This document shows positions 15,934 to 23,154 of a DNA stretch of 64,000 bases, piece after piece (position 1 is the stretch's first letter; each line of letters opens with the position of its first letter). The position numbers and the translations under genes were made by a program. The stretch is taken from positions 62,001 through 126,000 of the forward strand of contig NZ_JAFFIX010000008.1 of NCBI RefSeq assembly GCF_016916835.1. Reading direction: 5' to 3'. The notes under the pieces were generated by a model that worked only from the letters and a program-made list of their open reading frames with translations, was not told where the DNA came from and did no database searches. This stretch comes from Actinacidiphila bryophytorum (GTDB lineage: Bacteria; Actinomycetota; Actinomycetes; Streptomycetales; Streptomycetaceae).

Positions 15934-16083
15934 TCACCACGGGCAGACTTCCACCTGGTTGCCGCGGGAGCCGACGTCGACGTCGGCGTCTCCGGCACCG
16001 ATGACCACGCACATCTTGTTGCTGTTCCACGGGCCGTGGTACCAGCTCGGGCCGTCGAAGACGCATTCAATGCGACGGCCCGG
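15934..16083 (-). pseudogene. 3' fragment of a secreted-type protein gene
   Basis: About 45 codons with very strong actinomycete codon bias end in a TGA next to MITE copy 1. They encode IECVFDGPSWYHGPWNSNKM, CVVIGAGDADVDV and a Cys-containing tail. The sequence looks like the end of a small cysteine-bearing exported protein. The open frame continues upstream but loses coding character near 16080 and runs into the deaminase leader, so the 5' part seems lost. The family is not recognised. Confidence 0.4.
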
Positions 16084-16179
16084 GTCGAGCAGATCACCCC
16101 CCGCACGGCGCGCCAAAACCGCTTGCCCGTCCCCGCCGCGCCGACGATGGTCGGCGGGTACCCGGCGAAGGCGGAGCAG

Positions 16180-16632
16180 ATGACCACGACGGACCATGGC
16201 GTCGACCACGAACTCATCGAGGCCGCGGCGCATGTCGCCCGCACGCGCTGCCGCGGCGACAACCACACCGTGGCGGCCGCGGCCCGTGCCCGGGACGGGC
16301 GGATCGTCACCGCGGTGAACGCCTACCACTTCACCGGCGGGCCATGCGCGGAACTGGTCGTCATCGGGGCGGCGGCCACCCAGGGGGCGTACGAACTGGA
16401 TGCCATCGTCGCGGTGGGCGACCGCGAACGGGGCGTCATCCCGCCGTGCGGGCGCTGCCGCCAGGTGCTGTTCGACTACTTCCCGCAGATCCAGGTCGTC
16501 ATCGGCGCGGGCGGCCGCCTGCGGTCCGTACCCGTCGCCGACCTGCTGCCGGAGACGTATGTGTGGGCCGACCACCAGCTCGAAGCAGGTCAGGAGGATT
16601 CCGGGTTGCCGCCGGGCGGTGCGGCCGGGTAG
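16180..16632 (+). CDS. Blasticidin S deaminase-like cytidine deaminase
   Basis: This 150-residue zinc deaminase has the motif GGPCAELVV with Cys56 and catalytic Glu58, and PPCGRCRQVL with Cys90 and Cys93. Each is offset by two from Cys54, Glu56, Cys88 and Cys91 of fungal blasticidin S deaminase. The matching stretch also includes VNAYHFTGG and a C-terminal LLPETYVW resembling LLPSGYVW. It therefore probably deaminates the cytosine of blasticidin-type nucleoside antibiotics, giving resistance; a cytidine salvage role is the alternative. ATG 16180 follows GGCGGAG. It is 9 bp before a GNAT gene, and both lie between two MITE copies. Confidence 0.8.
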   Translation: MTTTDHGVDHELIEAAAHVARTRCRGDNHTVAAAARARDGRIVTAVNAYHFTGGPCAELVVIGAAATQGAYELDAIVAVGDRERGVIPPCGRCRQVLFDYFPQIQVVIGAGGRLRSVPVADLLPETYVWADHQLEAGQEDSGLPPGGAAG

Positions 16633-16641
16633 GAATCGAGC

Positions 16642-17184
16642 ATGCTACGAGGCGGCAAGGTCGGGCTCAGGGCCCGGCACGACGAGGACATCCCGATCCT
16701 GCGGACCGAGCTCTACGACGACGTGGCCAACGCCTCGCGTGCCGAGGGCGGGCCGTGGCGGCCGATGACGCCGGGCTCGAAGGACCCGCGGCTCGTGGTG
16801 GACGACACGGACGAGGGGCGTGTCCTGTTCTCCGTGGTGGAGCTGGCGGGCGACACCCTGGTCGGCACCGCGGCCCTGTGGGGCATCGACACCCACAACC
16901 GGGGCGCGCACATCGGGCTCGGCCTGCTGCCTGCCGCCCGCGGCAAGGGCTACGGCACCGACGCGGTCGCGGCGCTGTGCCAGTACGGCTTCGTCGTACG
17001 CGGCCTGCACCGGCTGCAGATCGAGACGCTGGCGGACAACATCCCGATGCTGCGCTCCGCCGAGCGCAACGGCTTCGTCCGCGAGGGCGTGCTGCGCTCC
17101 GCGGCATGGGTGATGGGCGAGTTCCTTGACGAGGTGCTGCTCGGCCTGCTGGCCCGGGACTGGAAGCCGGACCCGCAGGTCTAG
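16642..17184 (+). CDS. GNAT family N-acetyltransferase (RimJ/RimL type)
   Basis: This 180-residue acetyl-CoA-dependent transferase has motif A as GLGLLPAARGKGYGTDAV and motif B as NIPMLRSAERNGF, typical of the RimJ/RimL or Acetyltransf_3 group that acetylates N-termini, peptides or antibiotics. It follows the deaminase gene by 9 bp and is presumably cotranscribed. Its TAG stop at 17182-17184 is part of the CTAG at the left edge of MITE copy 2, so the insertion shaped the C-terminus. Length is normal for the family, so few residues, if any, were lost. Confidence 0.83.
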   Translation: MLRGGKVGLRARHDEDIPILRTELYDDVANASRAEGGPWRPMTPGSKDPRLVVDDTDEGRVLFSVVELAGDTLVGTAALWGIDTHNRGAHIGLGLLPAARGKGYGTDAVAALCQYGFVVRGLHRLQIETLADNIPMLRSAERNGFVREGVLRSAAWVMGEFLDEVLLGLLARDWKPDPQV

Positions 17185-17357
17185 GCCGTGTTTTGGAAGT
17201 AGCGCCGTCCGCCCACAGGGCGGGCCCCGCGGCGTCTGGTGCGTGCGATCGCAAGGCGGAGGGTCGTCCTCGTAGTGGGCCTACTCGGACGACTCCGACA
17301 ACGCAGCGAGCGTGCCAGGCGTCGCGGGGCAGGCGGGACTTCCAAAACACGGCCTAG
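17181..17357. mobile_element. MITE-like element, copy 2 (177 bp)
   Basis: Same orientation and same 20 bp perfect terminal inverted repeats as the element at 15701, again flanked by CTAG. It lacks the 4 bp CGTG duplication of copy 1 and differs at a few bases. It has no transposase gene. It separates an intact GNAT gene, whose stop codon lies in its left edge, from a truncated second GNAT gene. Confidence 0.82.
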
Positions 17358-17359
17358 CG

Positions 17360-17724
17360 GTGGACGTGCCCTTCGCCGCGTATGTGCCGCAGCCGGCCGA
17401 GCGGCACGGCCCGGCCTCCGCGGTGGTGGCGGCGGCCACCGGCGGCGACGTGGCGGCGCTGGCCGCGCTGCAGGCCCGGACGCGGGGTGGTTCCGCGGCG
17501 GACTGGGCGGACCGCATCCGGCGCGACCTGGGCGAGGAGCAGCGCCTGGTGGTGACGGCGAAGGTGGCCGGCGAGGCCGTCGGGTACGCCAACGCGGCTT
17601 TCCTGCCCGGGCATCCCGTGGACCGCGCACCGGCCGGCTACTGCCTGACCGGGGTCACCGTGGACGCCGCCTGGCGGCGGCGCGGGATCTCACCCGCTCG
17701 CACCGCCACCACGGGACCGTCTGA
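17360..17724 (+). pseudogene. Truncated GNAT acetyltransferase gene
   Basis: Right after MITE copy 2 a coding-biased frame reads VDVPFAAYVPQPAERHG and runs into the GNAT core GYCLTGVTVDAAWRRRGI. At about 17690 the expected GIGxAL acetyl-CoA loop breaks. The next frame continues with LTRSHRHHGTV and stops at 17722, so a small deletion shifted the frame, and the C-terminal third is missing. The remaining original frame runs uselessly across the antisense hydrolase gene. The start may also be lost: GTG 17360 has no ribosome site except within the element. Confidence 0.65.
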
Positions 17725-17731
17725 CGGCGGG

Positions 17732-19309
17732 TCAGCCGCCGGCCCCGGCGGAGAAGTAGAGGAAGGCTCCCAGCCCGTGCAGGTCGTTGGTGGCCTGGGG
17801 GCGATTGACGTAGTAGGTGTAGTCCCCGACGTTCGTGCCGACCGAAGTCGTCGTCAGATACGTCAGGCCGTCGCTGTGCAGGGAGATCCTGGCCAGTACG
17901 CCTGCCCTCCCCGCGGTCACCGCGGACTGGTAGGTGTCGCGGGGTACGTATCCGCGGGCGATCGCGGTCTCGATGGTCTGCGTGAACATCGCCGAGCACG
18001 ACGTCTCGGTCCAGTTGCCCGCGCTGCCGCCCTTGTCCACGACCTGGAACCACCGTCCGCTCGCCGGGTCCTGGTAGGCCGCCATGCCGCGGACCAGGTT
18101 GCGTACGATCGCGGTCAGCTGCACCCGGCGCGGGTGGTCGGCCGGTATCAGGTCGAGGATCTCGGTCGCGGCCACGCCGTACCAGCCGACCGCGCGGCAC
18201 CAGTACTCGGGGGCCAGCCCGGTGGCAGGGTCCGCCCACGACGCGGACTTCGACGCGTCGTACGCGTGCTTCATCAGGCCGTCGGGCTGCTGGAGGTGGC
18301 TCGCGTAGACCACCAGCTGCTGCGTCGCGATGTCGAAGGACCGGGCGCTGTCGCCGACGTACCTGCCGTACTGCGCCATGAAGGGGTCGGCCATGAACGT
18401 GCCGTCGGACCACAGCTGGTCGGCCCGGTCGGGGCTGTCGGCGTGCCAGAAGCCGCCGTCGGGGGTGGTCGGGTACCCGGCGCCCGGCAGGAGGCGGTCG
18501 TGGATCTGCTTGGCGGCCAGGCCGTACTTCGTCTGGCCGGTCTCGCGGTACAGCGCGATCATCACCTGGCCCGGCATCATGCTGTCCAGGCTGGTGAAGC
18601 TGTTGGCGATGTGCCCTGAGGCGTCGACGAAGCGGTCGGCCCACGCCTTGACGTACGCGACGAGGGCGGCCCGCCGCACGGGGTCGGCGGTGCGCTGGGC
18701 GAGTTGGTACTGCCCCATCATGTACAGCGCGACCGGGTAGCTCCAGCCGCCGACGGTGGCGGGGGTGTAGCGGTGCATCGTGGAGTCGGCCATCGCGTCG
18801 GCCCAGTCCGTGCCCTGCTGGTCGGCGACGGTGAGCGAGTCGAGGTCGGGCAGTCCGCCGGCGGTCGTCGCGGTCACCCGGATCAGGTTGCGGCCGGCCC
18901 GCAGCGTCACGGGTAAGCGGGCCACCGCCCAGGTGTCCCAGTCGGCGGTGGGGCCGAAGTCCGGTGCGGGCGCCGCCGTGCCGTTGACGCCGAGAGCGGC
19001 GGCGCGGGCCGCGTCGGTGCCGTTCGAGTACCGCAGCGCCAGGGTCGCGGCCCCTGCGGCCGGCCGGTCGACGGCGAACTCGACGTAGGCGCCGGACTCG
19101 TTGGCGCTGTTGACGAAGCCGGTGCCGGTGAACCCCAGGTGGTCGGAGTCCACCGTGCCGTGGAAGACGGTCGCGTCCTCCGCCTCGTACACCGACGCGG
19201 TCGCGTCCTGCGCCTGGTCCGCCGAGGACGCCGCGTGCGCGGCGCCCGGGGTCACCGAGCACAGCGCGGCCAGCATCCCGATCACTGCTGCCATTGCCTT
19301 CGTACGCAT
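17732..19309 (-). CDS. GH105-type unsaturated glucuronyl/rhamnogalacturonyl hydrolase with N-terminal carbohydrate-binding-like domain
   Basis: This 525-residue secreted protein starts with a signal peptide (about 1-27). Residues about 38-165 look like a beta-sandwich carbohydrate-binding domain of the CBM35/CBM6 kind (YEAEDATVFHG, NSANESGAYVEFAV). The rest is a GH105 (alpha/alpha)6 barrel with FVDASGHIANSF, the likely catalytic Asp in LWSDGTFMADPF, and SGRWFQVVDKGG. Such enzymes hydrate and split unsaturated uronic acids left by polysaccharide lyases. The PL8 lyase gene is just upstream on the same strand, so they probably act in sequence. GGAGACC precedes the ATG. Confidence 0.85.
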   Translation of the reverse strand: MRTKAMAAVIGMLAALCSVTPGAAHAASSADQAQDATASVYEAEDATVFHGTVDSDHLGFTGTGFVNSANESGAYVEFAVDRPAAGAATLALRYSNGTDAARAAALGVNGTAAPAPDFGPTADWDTWAVARLPVTLRAGRNLIRVTATTAGGLPDLDSLTVADQQGTDWADAMADSTMHRYTPATVGGWSYPVALYMMGQYQLAQRTADPVRRAALVAYVKAWADRFVDASGHIANSFTSLDSMMPGQVMIALYRETGQTKYGLAAKQIHDRLLPGAGYPTTPDGGFWHADSPDRADQLWSDGTFMADPFMAQYGRYVGDSARSFDIATQQLVVYASHLQQPDGLMKHAYDASKSASWADPATGLAPEYWCRAVGWYGVAATEILDLIPADHPRRVQLTAIVRNLVRGMAAYQDPASGRWFQVVDKGGSAGNWTETSCSAMFTQTIETAIARGYVPRDTYQSAVTAGRAGVLARISLHSDGLTYLTTTSVGTNVGDYTYYVNRPQATNDLHGLGAFLYFSAGAGG

Positions 19310-19359
19310 GAGGGGTCTCCTCTTCGGGCAAGCGGGTGCGGTGGGGGGAGTGGTGGCGG

Positions 19360-21765
19360 CTATGCGGTGAAGCGGGCGGTGAAGGTCCTGCCCGCCGCTC
19401 CGCCGACGTCCACGGCGAGGCGGAGGTTGGGGGTGGTCGCCAGGACGGTGACGCCGGGGTCGGCTGACGTCACGGCGGAGACGGCGCCGTCGACGGTGAC
19501 GATCACCGTGCCGGTGAGCTGCTGGGTCGGGTCGCTGACGGCGACGCCGACCTTGCCGTCCGCCCGCCGGGTGACGACCGAGGCGGTCCTGTCGACCTGG
19601 ATGCCGGCCGCTTTGGGCGCGCCCGCCTGCCAGACGTTGGCCATGGCGACACCCGATCCGGAACGGCTCACGGCCTGCACCTGGGCGGTGTTCGCGGCGA
19701 CGGTGACGTCGTTGGACGCGGCGAAGGCGGCGGTCTGGGCGGAGGTCGCGGCGGGCAGCTGGATGTAGCGGTAGCTGCCCGCGGTCGGGCTGATCCCGTG
19801 GTCCACCCACATGGTGACGAAGCGGCGGGTGTACGCGGCGGTGTCGTCGTACACCCCGCGGTGGTCCATGTCGGTCCACCTGCCGGTGCGGTCCTCGCGC
19901 ACCATCGTGACGTGGCCCCCGGCGGGGAAGACGTATCCGCCGAGGTTGTCGACGTAGACCCACTGCGGCTGGAAGACCGTCGGCGTGCTGCTCGGGGTGG
20001 CGAGCACGACGCTGCCGTCGACGTGGACGTCGGAGCGCCCGTTCGGGCCGGTGTTGCGGTTCTCGATGACCGTCTCGACGGTGTGGCCGTCGGTGCTGGT
20101 GATCCCGGCGCCCAGGCAGATCACCGCGTCGTCGATGCAGAACCAGGACTTGCGGCCCTTGAGGGTCTGCACGGCGAAGGACAGCCCCATGCCCGCGGCC
20201 ACGTTCCCGTCCAGCAGCGCCCCGCCGGCCCAGGTGTTCGTGGAGCCGCGGTTGGTGCCGAGCGCGAGGGTCTTGGTGTCGAGGGTGACGCCGGGCACGC
20301 GGTATTTGTCGGCGGCCGGCCAGTAGCCGTTGGTCCAGTGCCCGGGCTGCGTGGCCAGGTAGAGGTAGGCGGCGCCCTCGCCGGTGTACCAGCCCTGGAG
20401 GTTCTCCTTGTTCGCGCTCTCGTAGGGCTTGATGAGCGTGCTGTCCATCGCGATGGCGAAGGCGAAGGCCGGCCGCCGGTGCACGACCCGGGCCATCGAC
20501 GTCGCGACGACGGAGGTGGTCGACTCGCTCCCGGCGGGTATGCCGGTGTCCGTGACGACCGCGCGGCCCAGTGCGATGGAGGAGACCCGCACCTGTTCGA
20601 GCGGCACCGGGTCGTAGCGGAAGAAGTCCTGGTAGGTGTCTGCGGTGATCCAGCCCTTGACCTGCGAGCGGAGGGTGTGGGCGTGGCCGGCCGGGAGGAC
20701 GCCGGCGAGCTGGAGCAGGGTGGCGGAGGTGAGCCGCCCGATGCGGTGGTCGGTCTCGTAGAAGCGGGACAGCGCCCGGCCGCGCACCATGTCCATGAAG
20801 GCGCCGCGGTAGATCCACGGCACGTAGTTGGCCTGCGTCCAGGTGTACACCCGCTGCACCTGGTCGGCGCTCGCCGCCCACGGGGTGTTCTGGACGGCGA
20901 CCAGCAGATACGTCAGGTACTGCAGCAGGGACACGCCGTAGGAGCCGTTGTAGGCGTAGACCTTGTGCTGGATGAAGCCGCCGTCGGGGTAGAAGCCGTC
21001 GCCGCTCGTGCTGTACGGGAAGAGCTGCGCGATGGCCGCCATGGCGCTCTCGATGACGCCGGCGTCCTGGCTGAGCGCGCCGCGGACGGTGGTGATGGCG
21101 CAGGTCCAGTTGAGGTTGGCGCCGGTGGCCGTGGCGCCGCCCACCCGGCTGGGGTCGGGCAGGTAGCGGGCGATGGCGGCCATGGCGGTGGCGGTCTCGG
21201 CGGCGGTCAGCTGCGCGGAGAGGGCGACGCAGATGTCGTTGAGGGCCAGCGGGATGCCGATCTGGAAGTCCCACCAGTTGTCGTACTGCCCGGTGACGCC
21301 GTACTTGTGGGCGAGGAACCAGTCGAGGGCGGAGCGGATGTCGGCCAGCAGCTGCGGGTCGCCGGACAGCGACGAGCCGGGTGAGGCGTAGCCGAGGGCG
21401 AGCTGGCGCAGCCGCCCCACCACGTCGCGCTGCACCGCGGAGACGGTGCTGCTGTCCAGGTCGGCCCACAGGTAGGTGCGCGAGGCGGAGGTGTCCAGCG
21501 TCGACCACAGGCCGCTGAGGGTGCCGGCGGTGTCCTGCACGTAGCCGGCGATGACCGGGTCGGCGGTGTCGTAGCTGCCGATCAGGGTGTCGCGCCACTG
21601 GTTCCTGACCGTCGTGAAGTCCGCGGCCGTCGCGGCCTTCGCCCGGGCCCCGGCGCGGCCCGGGGCGCCGAGGCCGGTGCCGAGGAACCACGCGGGGGCG
21701 AGCGCGGCGCCGGCCAGCAGGGTGGAGCGGCGGGTGATGCCGCGGGAGGAGTGCTCAGCGGACAT
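19360..21765 (-). CDS. Secreted polysaccharide lyase family 8
   Basis: This 801-residue protein has a Tat signal (GITRRSTLLAGAALAP). An alpha/alpha-toroid domain carries the PL8 active site: Asn in the NWWDFQIG region, His and Tyr in DGGFIQHKVYAYNGSYG and the RGRALSRFY loop. Beta-sandwich domains follow with the usual GAAYLYLAT region. PL8 enzymes cleave hyaluronan, chondroitin or xanthan by beta-elimination; which one cannot be decided by eye. The acetyl esterase and GH105 genes fit an acetylated uronate polymer such as xanthan. A palindromic LacI operator lies about 110 bp upstream. Confidence 0.86.
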   Translation of the reverse strand: MSAEHSSRGITRRSTLLAGAALAPAWFLGTGLGAPGRAGARAKAATAADFTTVRNQWRDTLIGSYDTADPVIAGYVQDTAGTLSGLWSTLDTSASRTYLWADLDSSTVSAVQRDVVGRLRQLALGYASPGSSLSGDPQLLADIRSALDWFLAHKYGVTGQYDNWWDFQIGIPLALNDICVALSAQLTAAETATAMAAIARYLPDPSRVGGATATGANLNWTCAITTVRGALSQDAGVIESAMAAIAQLFPYSTSGDGFYPDGGFIQHKVYAYNGSYGVSLLQYLTYLLVAVQNTPWAASADQVQRVYTWTQANYVPWIYRGAFMDMVRGRALSRFYETDHRIGRLTSATLLQLAGVLPAGHAHTLRSQVKGWITADTYQDFFRYDPVPLEQVRVSSIALGRAVVTDTGIPAGSESTTSVVATSMARVVHRRPAFAFAIAMDSTLIKPYESANKENLQGWYTGEGAAYLYLATQPGHWTNGYWPAADKYRVPGVTLDTKTLALGTNRGSTNTWAGGALLDGNVAAGMGLSFAVQTLKGRKSWFCIDDAVICLGAGITSTDGHTVETVIENRNTGPNGRSDVHVDGSVVLATPSSTPTVFQPQWVYVDNLGGYVFPAGGHVTMVREDRTGRWTDMDHRGVYDDTAAYTRRFVTMWVDHGISPTAGSYRYIQLPAATSAQTAAFAASNDVTVAANTAQVQAVSRSGSGVAMANVWQAGAPKAAGIQVDRTASVVTRRADGKVGVAVSDPTQQLTGTVIVTVDGAVSAVTSADPGVTVLATTPNLRLAVDVGGAAGRTFTARFTA

Positions 21766-21872
21766 GGAGGAACCCTCACGTCAGGGGAAGGGGAGCGCGC
21801 GGGAGCGGCCGGAGCGGGCGCTGCCCGGGGCGTGAGGGATCGTGGCGCCGCGCACCCATGGAAGTCAAGCGA

Positions 21873-21884
21873 TAATACGTATTA
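21873..21884. promoter_or_regulatory. LacI-family operator, copy 1
   Basis: TAATACGTATTA is a perfect 12 bp palindrome with a central CG, typical of LacI-family sites. It lies between the lyase gene (start 21765, minus) and the regulator gene (21960, plus) and so can control both. A near-identical site lies at 23125 before the transport operon. Confidence 0.75.
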
Positions 21885-21959
21885 CCATGGGCCGGGGCGG
21901 AGACCGACCGGATCGCACCGGCACGGAGACGGCCGTCCGGAGGCGAGGGTGGCACTACG

Positions 21960-23036
21960 ATGCGACACGTGACGCAGCGCCGGAAACGGGTGACCCAGGC
22001 CGAGGTGGCACGCCTGGCGGGCGTCTCCCAGGCGATGGTCTCCCTGGTGCTCAACGACTCCGACGGGGTGCGTGTGGCACCCGAGACCCGCCAGCGGGTC
22101 GTGGAGGCGCTGCGGCAGACCGGCTACACCGTCGACATCATGGGCCGCCGCCTGCGCGGCAAGTCCAACCAGATCATCGGCGTCTTCACCTACGAGGCGG
22201 TCTTCCCCTCCGGCTCCGCCGACTTCTACGGCCCCTTCCTCGGCGGCATCGAGGAGGAGGCCGAGGCGCAGGGCTTCGACCTGCTGCTGTTCACCAGCCC
22301 GGGCCGCCGGCAGGGCCGCCGCAAGGTCTACGAGCAGGGGTCGAACCGGCTCGGCATAGCGGACGGCTGCATCCTGCTGGGCCGGCACACCGACCGCGCC
22401 GAACTGGACCGGCTGGTCGACGAGCGCTTCCCGTTCGTCTTCATCGGCCGGCGCGAGTCGTCCGCGGGTCCGGTGAGCTACGTCGGCGGTGACTACGCGG
22501 CTGCGACCGCGGCCCTGTACGAGCGGGTGTGGGCGCTCGACCACCGCCGGGTGGCGCTGGTCGGCTACCACGAGGAGAGCGAGTCGACGGCCGACCGCCG
22601 CTCGGGGTACCTGCGCGCCTGCAAAAGGCACCGCAAGACGCCGCTCGCCCTCAACGACGCCGATCCGTCGGCGGTCTTCGAGCGGCTGCGGGCCGAGGAG
22701 GTGACCGCGGCCCTGGTGGAGACGACGGAGATGGCCGCGGCCCTGCGGGCACTGGCCACCGGATCGGGGCTGCGGGTGCCCGAGGACCTCTCGGTCGGCG
22801 TGCTCGGCGACACCGACCCGACGCAGACCTCGGCATGGCCGCTGCGGCCGGCCTCCGACACGGACTGGACGACCTTCCGCATCCCGCGCCGCGACATGGG
22901 CGCCCGCGCGGTGCGGATCCTGGTCGGGATGCTGCGCGGCGAGATGGAGCCCGGCCGCAAGACGCAGGTCCTGCTCCCCTGCGAGCTGGTCGACGGCACC
23001 ACCGTCACCGAGGCCCCCCGCGCCCCACGGCGCTAG
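21960..23036 (+). CDS. LacI family transcriptional regulator
   Basis: This 358-residue protein has an N-terminal LacI helix-turn-helix (VTQAEVARLAGVSQAMVSLVLND), hinge helix (RVVEALRQTGY) and a periplasmic-binding-protein-like sugar domain (QIIGVFTYEAVF, FVFIGRRE, DRRSGYLRAC). GTG 21969 is an alternative start. It sits between the lyase/hydrolase genes and the oxidoreductase-ABC operon. A matching palindrome precedes each, so it is almost certainly their local repressor, released by an oligosaccharide product. Confidence 0.9.
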   Translation: MRHVTQRRKRVTQAEVARLAGVSQAMVSLVLNDSDGVRVAPETRQRVVEALRQTGYTVDIMGRRLRGKSNQIIGVFTYEAVFPSGSADFYGPFLGGIEEEAEAQGFDLLLFTSPGRRQGRRKVYEQGSNRLGIADGCILLGRHTDRAELDRLVDERFPFVFIGRRESSAGPVSYVGGDYAAATAALYERVWALDHRRVALVGYHEESESTADRRSGYLRACKRHRKTPLALNDADPSAVFERLRAEEVTAALVETTEMAAALRALATGSGLRVPEDLSVGVLGDTDPTQTSAWPLRPASDTDWTTFRIPRRDMGARAVRILVGMLRGEMEPGRKTQVLLPCELVDGTTVTEAPRAPRR

Positions 23037-23124
23037 GGACACGCCCCAGGACACGCCTCAAGACTGCCGGGCACTTGCTCGAAACTTCTCGTTGACTTCT
23101 CCGAGATCCTTCCCTAGCGTGCGC

Positions 23125-23136
23125 TAATACGAATTA
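23125..23136. promoter_or_regulatory. LacI-family operator, copy 2
   Basis: TAATACGAATTA differs by one base from the palindrome at 21873. It lies 19 bp before the GTG of the oxidoreductase gene, overlapping the expected promoter end. An AAGGAAG ribosome site follows. Confidence 0.75.
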
Positions 23137-23154
23137 TCAAGGAAGGACTCGCGG

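Noticed and set aside
17312..18619. A 435-codon plus-strand frame starting in MITE copy 2
   Set aside because: Only 17360-17690 is coding-like (GNAT remnant). The rest is antisense to the GH105 gene.
19798..21384. A 528-codon frame antisense to the lyase gene
   Set aside because: It has no ribosome site or domain, and its Val/Gly/His/Arg-rich composition is a GC shadow.
17732..21691. A 1319-codon minus-strand open frame
   Set aside because: It is the GH105 frame running on through the lyase gene in another frame. The lyase frame there has Tat signal, PL8 motifs and its own start; the extension is Arg/Pro/His-rich shadow sequence.
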